Below are positions 56,142-63,947 of a stretch of 64,000 nucleotides of DNA, in pieces (the first letter of the stretch is position 1; each line of letters begins with the position of its first letter). Position numbers and translations under genes: made by a program. The notes beneath the pieces were generated by a model. That model was given only the letters and a program-made list of their open reading frames with translations. It was not told the DNA's origin and ran no database searches. Source of the DNA: Brevundimonas subvibrioides (GTDB lineage: Bacteria > Pseudomonadota > Alphaproteobacteria > Caulobacterales > Caulobacteraceae); the NCBI RefSeq assembly GCF_027271155.1, contig NZ_CP114542.1, positions 806,001 to 870,000 on the forward strand. The letters run 5' to 3'.

Positions 56142-57134
56142 ATGCCGAACTACTGGTGGGTCAATCACAAGCAGACGCTGCGTCAGGAGATTGACGGCCA
56201 ATACCTGTGGTCGCCCAAGGCCGAGCGGGGCGGCGCGCGGAGCCAGTTCTACGACAACATGCGTCTGGCCTCGCCGGGCGACATCGTCATGTCCTATGCA
56301 AACGGTCAGATCGGCTGGATCGGTCGTGTTGCCGAGTTCGCCTTCACGGCCCCTAAGCCTGAGGAGTTCGGCAGCGTCGGGGCATATTGGGATCAGGAGG
56401 GGTGGCTGCTGCCCGTCTATTGGACCGAACTGACTCCGCCCGTGCGGCCCAAGGCGATGATCCAAAATCTCGGGCCCTTGCTACCTAAGAAATACTCGCC
56501 GATCAGCGCCCTGACCGGGGATGGAAACCAGAAGGCCTATCTGGCGGCCGTGCCGCCTGAGGTTTTCGAGATGATCGCCGCTGGCGCGGCCTTCAGCCAA
56601 GACGCCCTGGCGCGAGGCGGCAGCAACAGCTTGACGTTCGACGTCGTCACCGAAGTGCTGGATGACACTATCCAACGCCGAATCGAAGAGGATGCGGGGC
56701 TGGAGACCACGATCAAGCAGACGATCATTCAGGCGCGCCGGGGCCAAGGCGCGTTTCGAAAGAACGTGGAAGACAGAGAGCGGGCCTGTCGCTTAACGGG
56801 GATCACCAACCCTTCTTTGCTGATCGCCAGCCACATTAAGCCGTGGCGCGTATGTCAGACGGCCACCGAGCGGCTGGATGGCGCGAACGGCCTGCTGCTG
56901 ACGCCGGATGCGGATCACCTGTTCGATCGGGGATTCATCAGCTTTGGGGATACGGGCGAGGTGATCGTCTCGCCCCGCGTTCTGGATGAGGACATGCGGC
57001 GGTTGGGGTTCGAGAAACTGGTTCGACAGAGGTTCGGCGTCAGAGAGGCACCGGCGGTCTGGATGACGGACGCGTTTGAACCGGCGCAGAGCGGCTATCT
57101 CGACTACCACCGGAAGCAGGTGTTCATTTCGTAG
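56142..57134 (+). CDS. EVE-HNH endonuclease (predicted type IV restriction enzyme)
   Basis: A 330-residue two-domain protein. The N-terminal 130 residues are an EVE/PUA-like domain (YWWVNHKQTLRQEIDGQYLW, SPGDIVMSYANGQIGWIGRVAEF, WLLPVYWTELTPP). The C-terminal part has an HNH_2-type nuclease: CRLTGITNPSLLIASHIKPW, then DGANGLLLTPDADHLFDRGFISF with the His-Asn-His core. EVE-HNH enzymes such as VcaM4I cut DNA with modified cytosines; the target here is unknown. It is followed by repeat C1. Confidence 0.88.
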   Translation: MPNYWWVNHKQTLRQEIDGQYLWSPKAERGGARSQFYDNMRLASPGDIVMSYANGQIGWIGRVAEFAFTAPKPEEFGSVGAYWDQEGWLLPVYWTELTPPVRPKAMIQNLGPLLPKKYSPISALTGDGNQKAYLAAVPPEVFEMIAAGAAFSQDALARGGSNSLTFDVVTEVLDDTIQRRIEEDAGLETTIKQTIIQARRGQGAFRKNVEDRERACRLTGITNPSLLIASHIKPWRVCQTATERLDGANGLLLTPDADHLFDRGFISFGDTGEVIVSPRVLDEDMRRLGFEKLVRQRFGVREAPAVWMTDAFEPAQSGYLDYHRKQVFIS

Positions 57135-57152
57135 AGCGCAGTGGCGTCACCT

Positions 57153-57236
57153 CGTCGGGGCGCGATGCGCCCCGCCTCGCCCCCTCCACCGCTTCGCGGT
57201 CCCCCTCCCCCATGAAGGGGGAGGAGAGGGGCGGGG
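57153..57236 (+). repeat. Structured 84-bp repeat, copy C1
   Basis: The element contains three hairpins: CGGGGCGCGATGCGCCCCG, CCGCTTCGCGG and CTCCCCCATGAAGGGGGAG. The third is enclosed by CGCCCC...GGGGCG. It recurs almost unchanged at 57608-57690 in the same direction, on the other side of the 81-residue gene. Confidence 0.88.
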
Positions 57237-57253
57237 TGAAGGGAGGCGCGTCC

Positions 57254-57288
57254 GTCCCGGCTCTCCGCTGCGCTTCGGCCGGGATGAC
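57254..57288. repeat. Single copy of a CCCGGCT...GCCGGG palindrome
   Basis: TCCCGGC and GCCGGGA flank a short CGCTGCGCTTC stem. The unit is of a type common in alphaproteobacterial genomes. Only one copy is in the window. Confidence 0.6.
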
Positions 57289-57356
57289 AAGGGGGGACCG
57301 CCGGGTCGGTTCGAAGATGGCTTGACCTCACCCCCGAACAGGCCCCTGTCGCGCGG

Positions 57357-57602
57357 ATGGCGACCGAGACCGTGTTTATCGTGCAGGCTTACGTCCAGGG
57401 GCGGGGCACGGCGCTGAAGGCCGAGCCGCAGGTGGGGTGCAAGGATGCGGCCGAGGCGCGGCGCAAGGCCGAGCGGCTGGCGCCGCTGAGGCTAGGGGTC
57501 GTGGCGTTCTCGGTCTCGGCCGATACCGAGATGGGCGACTATGACGAGAGCCCCACCGTCCTGTTCCGCGCCGGACGGCTGCCCGAGATGTTCGACGCCT
57601 GA
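57357..57602 (+). CDS. Small hypothetical protein between C repeats
   Basis: An 81-residue, mostly soluble protein (TVFIVQAYVQGRGTALKAEPQV, KDAAEARRKAERLA, GVVAFSVSADTEMGDYDESPTVLFRAGRLPE). The sequence suggests a compact alpha/beta fold, and no family was recognised. It lies between two direct copies of the C repeat and could be lost by recombination between them. The ATG at 57357 has no strong ribosome site. Confidence 0.65.
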   Translation: MATETVFIVQAYVQGRGTALKAEPQVGCKDAAEARRKAERLAPLRLGVVAFSVSADTEMGDYDESPTVLFRAGRLPEMFDA

Positions 57603-57607
57603 CACCG

Positions 57608-57690
57608 CGTCGGGGCGCGATGCGCCCCGTCTCGCCCCCTCCACCGCTTCGCGGTTCCCCTCCCCCATGAAGAGGGAGGAGAGGGGCGGG
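57608..57690 (+). repeat. Structured 84-bp repeat, copy C2
   Basis: Direct repeat of 57153-57236 with about five differences (counted by eye); the three hairpins are kept, with compensating changes in part (CCCCATGAAGAGGGAG). It begins five bases after the stop of the 81-residue gene. Confidence 0.88.
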
Positions 57691-57812
57691 ATGTCCGCTC
57701 CCGGAACCCGAACTGTCCGCGCTGGCGGCGAATTCGCGTTTCGTTTCAGGGGTGGCCGACGCAATCGCGGCTGCGAACGCGCCTTGTCTTCCGGCACGGC
57801 GATAATGGGCGG

Positions 57813-58592
57813 ATGACCCGAGCCTATGTCGAAGCGCCCGCGACCCATTTCCGGCTGAAGCCCGAGACCTGGGCCATCATTGCCGAGGAATACAGGAACG
57901 GGGCGACGGCGAAGGATATCGGGGCCAAGTGGAAGGTCGCGCCCTCGTCGGTCTATCGTTACGCCTGCCGCGACGGCTGGACCAAGAAGGGGATGGGCGA
58001 TGCGCGGGCGCGGGCCCATGCGCGGATGGTCGAGGAGGAAGAGGCCTCGGTCCGGTCGATGCAGCCGGTGGGGTCGCGGGCGCTGAAGGCGCTGTTCCAG
58101 CCCGCGCCGGTCGACGATGCCTCGGCGACGGACCCGGCCGAGCTGGCCCGCGCGGCGACCCTGGCCAGCGGGCGGGCGATGAAGGGGCGGCTGTGGAACG
58201 AGGCGAAGGCTCTGGCCGGGCTGGCCGAGACCTATGCGCGGCTGGCGGAGCGGGAGGCGAGGAACGCGGAGGCGGCGAAGATCACGGTCGAGACCATCGA
58301 CCTGCAGCTGCTGTTCGACATTCTGGTGACCGAGAACGATGCGGCGCAGGCGCGATTCCACCTGGAGCCGGATGGCCCGGACACCGAGTCGCCGACCTAT
58401 CCCTTGCGAAAGCGCTATGCCCGGATCCGGGGCGCGAGAGACGCGGCGGTCTCTGAATGGCACATGAACAACCGGCGGCGGATCATACGTCTGGAAGCCT
58501 TGATCCGGGAGCTGGGGGGCGAAGTGCCGGAGCCGTACCCGCGGGCGTCGTCAGAGGCCGAGGCGGAAGACCCTGACGGCGTCGACGGCTGA
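57813..58592 (+). CDS. Helix-turn-helix DNA-binding protein, unknown role
   Basis: A 259-residue protein. The N-terminal 55 residues hold a clear HTH of the Sigma-70 region 4 or small-terminase kind: WAIIAEEYRNGATAKDIGAKWKVAPSSVYRYACRDGW. The rest is a long charged helical region (about 60-240) with heptad-like Ala/Glu/Arg. No phage genes lie nearby. It overlaps the convergent aldolase gene by 42 bp at the stop. The function may be a regulator or a domesticated terminase-like subunit; neither is proven. Confidence 0.7.
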   Translation: MTRAYVEAPATHFRLKPETWAIIAEEYRNGATAKDIGAKWKVAPSSVYRYACRDGWTKKGMGDARARAHARMVEEEEASVRSMQPVGSRALKALFQPAPVDDASATDPAELARAATLASGRAMKGRLWNEAKALAGLAETYARLAEREARNAEAAKITVETIDLQLLFDILVTENDAAQARFHLEPDGPDTESPTYPLRKRYARIRGARDAAVSEWHMNNRRRIIRLEALIRELGGEVPEPYPRASSEAEAEDPDGVDG

Positions 58593-59225
58593 CCGGACCG
58601 AAGCCTCGATCCCGGCCCAGTCGCCGGCCTTCACCGCCGCATCGGTGATCAGCTTCGAGCCCATGCCGGCGGCGACGATGCCCGCGCCGAACCAGCGGGC
58701 GATGGAGGCCGCGTCGGGATCGACGCCGCCGGTCGGCATGATCTTGGTCCAGGGCATGGGGCCCAGGACCGCCTTGACGAAGTCCGGACCGCCGACCGAG
58801 GCCCCGGGGAACAGCTTGATGATGTCGCAGCCCAGGGCGTGGGCCTCGGTGATGTCGCGCACCGACCCGCAGCCGGGGAAATAGGCGACCATCCGCCGGT
58901 TGCAGACCTGGGCGACCTCGGGGACCAGGGCGGGGCTGACCACGAAGCGGGCGGCGCGGTTCAGGTACAGGGCGGCCGTGCCCGCATCCAGCACCGAACC
59001 GATGCCCAGGATGATGTCCGGGTCGGTGCGGGCGATCTCGCGGGCGATGTCGGCGAACAGGTCGACGGCGAAGTCGCCCCGGTTGGTGAACTCGATCACC
59101 GGCGCGCCGCCCCGGGCGCAGGCGCGGATGACGTTCAGCGCGACCTCGGGGTCCGCATGATAGAAGACCGGGCAGACGCCCTGGGCCTGGAGGGCGGTCA
59201 GGACGGAGAGGCGGTCGTGCGGCAT
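58551..59225 (-). CDS. eda: KDPG/KHG-type aldolase
   Basis: Schiff-base aldolase of 224 residues that splits 2-keto-3-deoxy-6-phosphogluconate or 4-hydroxy-2-oxoglutarate into pyruvate and an aldehyde. The catalytic Lys is in CDIIKLFPGASVG, and PVIEFTNRGD holds the first conserved acidic residue. TGGVDPDAASIARWF binds the phosphate. The FTNRG variant differs from E. coli Eda (VLEVTLRT), so the substrate may also be a 2-keto-3-deoxy sugar acid without phosphate. No edd gene is close by. Confidence 0.9.
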   Translation of the reverse strand: MPHDRLSVLTALQAQGVCPVFYHADPEVALNVIRACARGGAPVIEFTNRGDFAVDLFADIAREIARTDPDIILGIGSVLDAGTAALYLNRAARFVVSPALVPEVAQVCNRRMVAYFPGCGSVRDITEAHALGCDIIKLFPGASVGGPDFVKAVLGPMPWTKIMPTGGVDPDAASIARWFGAGIVAAGMGSKLITDAAVKAGDWAGIEASVRSAVDAVRVFRLGL

Positions 59226-59303
59226 GGCGGGCTCCGGAAAGGCTCAGCCGGAATCGTCCGGACGCGCCGTCCCGTCAAGTGACGTTGCGTTGCAGGGGGA
59301 CGC

Positions 59304-59522
59304 CTATTGCCAGCGCGTTCCCACGCCGCCGCCCTCGTCCCATTCGCCGCCGGCATCGAGCGCGTCGTCGAAGTCGAGCAGCCGGTCCAGCAGGACGCCC
59401 GCGATGACGCCCAGGGCGGCGACCCCGACCAGGGTGGCGACCGAGCCGATGCCGATCTTCTCCGAACGCGTCAGGCGACGACGGCCGGTCGGGTCGATGA
59501 TGCGGGACCTGGCGCGGGCCAT
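59304..59522 (-). CDS. Small single-pass membrane protein downstream of def
   Basis: A 72-residue protein whose ATG overlaps the stop of def by one base (TGATG). It has a basic N-terminus (RARSRIIDPTGRRRLTR), one helix (IGIGSVATLVGVAALGVIAGVLL) and an acidic Gly-rich C-terminus. No family was recognised; the coupling to def argues that it is translated. Confidence 0.7.
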   Translation of the reverse strand: MARARSRIIDPTGRRRLTRSEKIGIGSVATLVGVAALGVIAGVLLDRLLDFDDALDAGGEWDEGGGVGTRWQ

Positions 59523-60115
59523 CAGGCGTCCTCTCTCAGTCGCATGGTCTTCTTTACCCTGGACATGGCGCGGTCGCGGCGCAGACGTGACAGGTGGTCG
59601 ATGAACAGGACGCCGTTCAGGTGGTCCAGCTCGTGCTGGAAGCAGACGGCATACAGACCCTCGATCTCTTCCTCGATGCGGGTGCCGCTGCGGTCCAGAT
59701 AGGCGACGCGCACGCGGGCGGGGCGTTCGACCTGATCGAAATACTCGGGGATGGAGAGGCAGCCTTCCTCGTAGCAGAAGGTCTCGTCCGAGGCCCACAG
59801 GACCTCCGGATTGACGAAGTAGCGGGGATTGGGAACGCGGGTCTCGCCGCCGCCCTCGCCCTCGCCCTCGCCCTCTGCGGCCGGTTCGGCGCCTGCAGGG
59901 GCCGGGCCGTCGCCCAGGTCCATGACGACCACGCGCTGAAGCGCGCCGATCTGCACAGCGGCCAGGCCGATGCCGGGGGCGTCGTACATGGTGTCCAGCA
60001 TGTCATCCATCAGGGCGCGCACGGCGTCGTCGACCCGGTCGACGGGCTTTGACACCTGTTTCAGGATCGCCAGGTCGGGCGCGTTGTCGATGGTCAGGAT
60101 GCGTCGGATGGCCAT
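59522..60115 (-). CDS. def: Peptide deformylase
   Basis: Removes the formyl group from N-terminal Met of new proteins; 197 residues, metal-dependent. Motif 1 [10 protein letters not shown], motif 2 EEGCLSIP and motif 3 [17 protein letters not shown] are all intact. A Gly/Glu/Pro-rich insert of about 25 residues between the first and second motif regions contains EGEGEGEG, encoded by a hexanucleotide run. Apart from this linker, length and motifs are normal. Confidence 0.97.
   Translation of the reverse strand: MAIRRILTIDNAPDLAILKQVSKPVDRVDDAVRALMDDMLDTMYDAPGIGLAAVQIGALQRVVVMDLGDGPAPAGAEPAAEGEGEGEGGGETRVPNPRYFVNPEVLWASDETFCYEEGCLSIPEYFDQVERPARVRVAYLDRSGTRIEEEIEGLYAVCFQHELDHLNGVLFIDHLSRLRRDRAMSRVKKTMRLREDA
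59853..59875. repeat. Hexanucleotide tandem repeat in def
   Basis: CCCTCG is repeated nearly four times (59853-59875) and encodes the Glu-Gly repeat in the linker of peptide deformylase. Loss or gain of one unit would change the linker by two residues without changing the frame. Confidence 0.85.
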
Positions 60116-60213
60116 GGCCGTCAGGTAGGCGTGGGGGGCCGAAGGGTCAAGTTTGGCGCATGCCGCGCGGGTTTGCTGTAGGAGAGGGCCGACGCCGCGA
60201 AAGGAGCCCGACC

Positions 60214-60660
60214 ATGACCGACCAGCCCGCCATGGGCCGCTTCGACGGCCGTGCGCATCTGTTGCCGGTGCGGGTCTATTATGAGGACACCGACTTCACC
60301 GGGGTCGTCTATCACGCCAACTACGTCCGCTATTTCGAGCGGGGGCGGTCCGATTTCCTGCGCGCCCTCGGCATCGGCCATGCGCAGCTGCTGGAGGGCG
60401 AGGCCCCCATGGCCTTCGTGATCGCGGAAATGAGGTTGCAGTTCGTCAGGCCCGCGCGGATCGACGACGCCCTGGTCGTGCGGACCACCTATGATGCGGT
60501 GAAGGGCCCGCGGCTGATGATCTCTCAGGCGGTCGAGCGGGACGGCGAGGCGCTTTGCCGGGCGGAGGTGACGGCGGTCTGCATCCATCTGGACGGGCGC
60601 CCCCGGCGGCCGACGAAGGCCCTGGTCCAGGCGGTCGCGCCCTGGCTGGTGCCCGCCTGA
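60214..60660 (+). CDS. ybgC: YbgC acyl-CoA thioesterase of the Tol-Pal cluster
   Basis: Hot-dog-fold thioesterase of 148 residues. [34 protein letters not shown] contains the catalytic Asp in the YbgC signature. It acts on short acyl-CoA or acyl carrier protein and is a standard first gene of the tol-pal cluster. The ATG at 60214 has AAAGGAG 8 bases upstream. A hypothetical gene lies between it and tolQ. Confidence 0.94.
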   Translation: MTDQPAMGRFDGRAHLLPVRVYYEDTDFTGVVYHANYVRYFERGRSDFLRALGIGHAQLLEGEAPMAFVIAEMRLQFVRPARIDDALVVRTTYDAVKGPRLMISQAVERDGEALCRAEVTAVCIHLDGRPRRPTKALVQAVAPWLVPA

Positions 60661-60724
60661 CGGTTTCGTAACTTGCCGCGCGGGGCGGCGCGGCTAGACT
60701 CACCGCAAATGGGGGGATCCATCA

Positions 60725-61159
60725 ATGGCGTCGTCTTCGGAAGTCAACATGACCGGCAGCGCGGTGATCGTCACCTTCCTGCTGCTGGCGATGCTCGTCG
60801 GCGGCGGGCTGGTGGGCTGTCCCTATTACAAGGTCTGGGAACGGAAGATGGCCGGTCAGGCCGAGCTGCAGTACCAGCAGGGCGCGCGGCAGGCCCTGAT
60901 CGCCCAGGCCGCGGCCGAGGACGAGGCCTCCATCAAGCGGGCGGAGGCGGCGACGCGGCGGGTGCGCGGCTGGGCCGATGCGGCCAAACGGGGGTGCGAG
61001 GATGTGGGCCTTGCGAACGATCGCGCCTGCGTCAACCAGCTGCTGCGCGACGCGGCGACCTATTCCATCGCCAAGGAAGGCCATGAGGGGGTGATCGTCT
61101 CGGTCGGGGCGCCCGTCTCCGTGGCGGTGCAGCCACAGACCGGCGGTCGTCAGGAATAG
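60725..61159 (+). CDS. Hypothetical membrane-anchored protein between ybgC and tolQ
   Basis: A 144-residue protein with one N-terminal hydrophobic segment (AVIVTFLLLAMLVGGGLVG) followed by a Cys, so it may be a membrane anchor or lipoprotein (LVGC). A helical, Ala/Gln/Arg-rich region follows (about 40-100) and a short beta-prone tail. No family was recognised. Its place in the ybgC-tolQRA series suggests an envelope role. Confidence 0.7.
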   Translation: MASSSEVNMTGSAVIVTFLLLAMLVGGGLVGCPYYKVWERKMAGQAELQYQQGARQALIAQAAAEDEASIKRAEAATRRVRGWADAAKRGCEDVGLANDRACVNQLLRDAATYSIAKEGHEGVIVSVGAPVSVAVQPQTGGRQE

Positions 61160-61252
61160 GCGGCCTCCGAACCGCCCGTCCTCCGCTACCCTGCCATAGA
61201 ACCGCCACCGCCCGTCGCTCGATAGGGCGAAAGACGCATTCAGGATTCCCGC

Positions 61253-62017
61253 ATGACCGTTGCCGCCGTGGCCACCGACGCCTCCATGATGAACCCGGTC
61301 ACCCTGTTCATGACCGCCGACTGGGTGGTGAAGGGGGTGATGCTGGGTCTGGCCGTGGCCTCGGTCTGGTCCTGGACCATCATCATCGACAAGGCGTTCC
61401 GCTTCACCGCCCTGAACCGCCAGGCCGATGCGTTCGAGGACGCGATCGGCTCGGGGCGTTCGCTGGAAGACGTGGCCGCCCAGGCAGGGCCACAGCCGAC
61501 CCACGCCCTGCCGCGCATGCTGGTCATCGCGCTGGGCGACTGGAAGGAAACGCGCCTGAAGGGGCCGATGACCGACACCCAGGGCAACCTGCTGGTCAGC
61601 CGTATAGACCGGGCGCTGGACTCCCTGATCGCGCGCGAGGGCCAGAGGATCGAGGAAGGGCTGGGGGTGCTGTCGGTGGTGGCCACGGCCTCGCCCTTCA
61701 TTGGCCTGTTCGGGACCGTCTGGGGCATCATGAACGCCTTCGGGCGGATCGCGGCGGCGGGCAACACCAACCTGACCACGGTCGCCCCGGCCATCGCAGA
61801 GGCCCTGTTCGCCACTGCCGTGGGTCTGGCGGCGGCCATTCCGGCCTATATCGCCTACAACAAATTCTCGATCGATGCGGGTAAGTTCACCGGGCGGCTG
61901 GAAAGCTTCGCCGACGACCTGCAGGCGGCCGTCGCGCGTCGACTGGGATCCGGCACACCCGCGCCGGTGACGCCGCCGCCCTCATCCGGCGCCACGCCCT
62001 ACCGCCGGAGCGTCTGA
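61253..62017 (+). CDS. tolQ: TolQ (ExbB-like motor protein)
   Basis: Proton-channel subunit of the Tol-Pal system that keeps the outer membrane attached and constricts it in division. It has 254 residues and three helices: MLGLAVASVWSWTIIIDKAF, LGVLSVVATASPFIGLFGTVWGIMNAF and APAIAEALFATAVGLAAAIPAYIAYN. The SPFIGLFGTVWGI and ALFATAVGLAAAIPA segments are MotA/TolQ/ExbB signatures. tolR follows one base later. Confidence 0.96.
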   Translation: MTVAAVATDASMMNPVTLFMTADWVVKGVMLGLAVASVWSWTIIIDKAFRFTALNRQADAFEDAIGSGRSLEDVAAQAGPQPTHALPRMLVIALGDWKETRLKGPMTDTQGNLLVSRIDRALDSLIAREGQRIEEGLGVLSVVATASPFIGLFGTVWGIMNAFGRIAAAGNTNLTTVAPAIAEALFATAVGLAAAIPAYIAYNKFSIDAGKFTGRLESFADDLQAAVARRLGSGTPAPVTPPPSSGATPYRRSV

Positions 62018-62018
62018 G

Positions 62019-62471
62019 ATGGCGATGGGTGGAGGCGGCGGAGGCGGCCACGTCCGGGGCCGACGCCGCGCGCGCAGGAAGCCGCTGAGCGAGATCAACG
62101 TCACGCCGCTGGTCGACGTGATGCTGGTGCTGCTGATCATCTTCATGATCTCGGCCCCGCTGCTGACCGTGGGCGTGCCGGTCGAACTGCCGAAGACCGA
62201 GGCCAGCGCGGTCGAGACCGACAAGCCGCCGGTGACCGTCTCCATCGACCGGGATGGCGCGATCTTCGTGGCGCGCGACGAGACGGCCTTTGATGCCCTG
62301 ATCGAACGGGTCACCGACGAAGCGGGCGATACCGACAGGGAAGAGCTGTCGATCTTCGTGCGAGCCGACGGGCGGGCCCCCTATCAGGCCGTGGCGCGGG
62401 TGATGGCGCGGCTGTCGGCGGCCGGGTTCACCAAGCTGAACCTGATCACGGACACGGCGGCGGAAAGCTGA
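62019..62471 (+). CDS. tolR: TolR (ExbD-like motor protein)
   Basis: Membrane-anchored periplasmic partner of TolQ, 150 residues. The N-terminus is Gly- and Arg-rich. LSEINVTPLVDVMLVLLIIFMISAPLL is the single helix with the proton-carrying Asp in PLVDV. The periplasmic domain ends with RVMARLSAAGFTKLNLITD, as in other TolR. It ends 2 bases before tolA. Confidence 0.95.
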   Translation: MAMGGGGGGGHVRGRRRARRKPLSEINVTPLVDVMLVLLIIFMISAPLLTVGVPVELPKTEASAVETDKPPVTVSIDRDGAIFVARDETAFDALIERVTDEAGDTDREELSIFVRADGRAPYQAVARVMARLSAAGFTKLNLITDTAAES

Positions 62472-62473
62472 CC

Positions 62474-63289
62474 ATGGCCGCGCGGGCACCGTCTCCGGCC
62501 ATTCTGGGCGCGATCCTGCTGCACGCGGGCGTCGCGGCCCTGTTCCTGCTGCGCTGGCCGCAGGCGGAAGAGGACATCGTGCCGATGGTGTCTTCCGTGC
62601 CTGTTTCGATCGTGTCGTCCGAGGTCGTCGAGGCCGCCGCCGCCGACAATCCCTCCGATGAACTGGTGACCGAGGACGCCGCCACCGCACCGGTCGAGGC
62701 CGAGGTGGCCCCGATCCCGCCGGCCCCGACGCCGCCGACGCCCGCACCGCGTCCGACACCCACGCCGACGCCCCGTTCCATGCCGCCCCGGCCGACGCCC
62801 CCGCGTCCGACGCCCCCGACACCGGCCCGGCCGACCCCGCCGCGTCCCACAACGCCGACCCGCCCGGCCGCGACCCCGCGCGAGACGCCGTCGCTGGACC
62901 TGGACAGCCTGGCCGGCCCGCGCCGTCAGGCCCCGGCCCCGGGACCGCGCGCCGCGACCGGCCAGCAGGGACGCGGACAGGCCCCGCAGGCCACCGGCCC
63001 GCAGCTGACCGCCATCTTCAACCAGGTCTATCCGAACTGGACCCTGCCCTGTGATATCCCCGGGGCGAACGCCCTGCGGATCGAGATGGATGTCACTCTG
63101 TCGGCTGACGGGCGGATTACCTCGGGGCCGACCTTGCGCAATGCCCGGTCGGACTCGGTCTATCGCGCCGCCGCCGACGGGGCGTTGCGAGCGATCCGCC
63201 AGACCGCGCCGTTCGACGTGCCGCAGGGATTTCCGGGGGGCGCGTTCCGGCCGGTGTTCGTGACCGAACGGGCGTGCCGGAACCGCTAA
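62474..63289 (+). CDS. tolA: TolA-like protein with proline-rich middle
   Basis: Periplasm-spanning arm of the Tol system, 271 residues. It has an N-terminal helix (ILGAILLHAGVAALFLL), a short acidic segment (about 20-75), and then a stretch of about 60 residues of Pro with Thr and Arg (APTPPTPAPRPTPTPTPR, repeated in form) where E. coli has a long helix. The TonB-like C-terminal domain reads QVYPNWTLPCDIPGA and VTLSADGRITSGPTLRNARSDS. A single Cys pair (LPCDIP, ERACRNR) could form a disulphide. Its stop overlaps the convergent toxin stop by 4 bp, and tolB-pal are not in view. Confidence 0.9.
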   Translation: MAARAPSPAILGAILLHAGVAALFLLRWPQAEEDIVPMVSSVPVSIVSSEVVEAAAADNPSDELVTEDAATAPVEAEVAPIPPAPTPPTPAPRPTPTPTPRSMPPRPTPPRPTPPTPARPTPPRPTTPTRPAATPRETPSLDLDSLAGPRRQAPAPGPRAATGQQGRGQAPQATGPQLTAIFNQVYPNWTLPCDIPGANALRIEMDVTLSADGRITSGPTLRNARSDSVYRAAADGALRAIRQTAPFDVPQGFPGGAFRPVFVTERACRNR

Positions 63290-63726
63290 TTCGTCAGCGT
63301 TCCAATTATCTCAAGGGCCGCATCGCCGCCTTTGACGGCGCGCGTCGATAAGCGGCGATCGAAAGTGGCCAGCTTGCCGCCGTTATGCACGGCCAGAGCG
63401 AGCAGGTAGGTGTCCGTCACCTGGCCGTGGCTGGTCAGTCGGGCCGGATCCACGAGCGGCGAGGTCAGCAGGCTGATCGTCTCGGGCCAGAAAACGTGAC
63501 CCGGTCGCTGGCAAACACGGCCCAGGATTTCCGCCATGGCCGCCGCCGTTCCCGGCATCTGGTAGGACGGCTTGCCAGCGATCCGGATAAAGGCGTGCTG
63601 CGTGATCGGACAGGTGGCCCAGCCCTCGTCGATCGTGCGCTCGAACCAGGCCTTCGCATAATCGCTGTGGACGTGATCGGGGTCGATCAATGCGATCAGC
63701 ACATTGGCGTCGAGAAGATAGATCAA
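63286..63726 (-). CDS. vapC: VapC-type PIN toxin
   Basis: Predicted RNase of 146 residues from a TTG start overlapping the antitoxin stop (TTGA). LLDANVLIALID has the first catalytic Asp. EILGR and the later VTDTYLLALAVHNGGKLATFDRRLS hold the other acidic residues in the PIN order. The closing SPLVDPARL is common in this group. Codon use is slightly less GC-rich than in the tol genes next door, compatible with later arrival. Confidence 0.9.
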   Translation of the reverse strand: MIYLLDANVLIALIDPDHVHSDYAKAWFERTIDEGWATCPITQHAFIRIAGKPSYQMPGTAAAMAEILGRVCQRPGHVFWPETISLLTSPLVDPARLTSHGQVTDTYLLALAVHNGGKLATFDRRLSTRAVKGGDAALEIIGTLTN

Positions 63727-63947
63727 TCCTCTTCGTCCCGGGATGCGTTGACCATCGCCATCGTGACGACGGCACCGCGCCGGGGCAGCTGCGGGAAGCC
63801 ATTCCACATGTCAGTCGAGGAAGCGGGCGCCTCAAAAGATTTTCGGAGGCGCTCTGAAACCACCTCGCCGATGGAGCGATTTTCGTAATCGGCTATGGCG
63901 CGTGCGCGCTCCAGCAAATCGTCATCGATAGTGAGGGTCGTTCTCAT
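63723..63947 (-). CDS. vapB: VapB-type antitoxin (ribbon-helix-helix, DUF2191-like)
   Basis: A 74-residue antitoxin. RTTLTIDDDLLERARAIADYENRSIGEVVSERLRKS is a ribbon-helix-helix motif of the DUF2191 kind, and WNGFPQLPRRG resembles the toxin-binding tail. It starts 53 bases from the window end and forms an operon with the toxin. Confidence 0.9.
   Translation of the reverse strand: MRTTLTIDDDLLERARAIADYENRSIGEVVSERLRKSFEAPASSTDMWNGFPQLPRRGAVVTMAMVNASRDEED

Noticed and set aside
62715..62890. Repeated CCGACGCC-like units considered as a CRISPR or tandem array
   Set aside because: They are codons of the proline-rich part of TolA, irregular in period and in frame.
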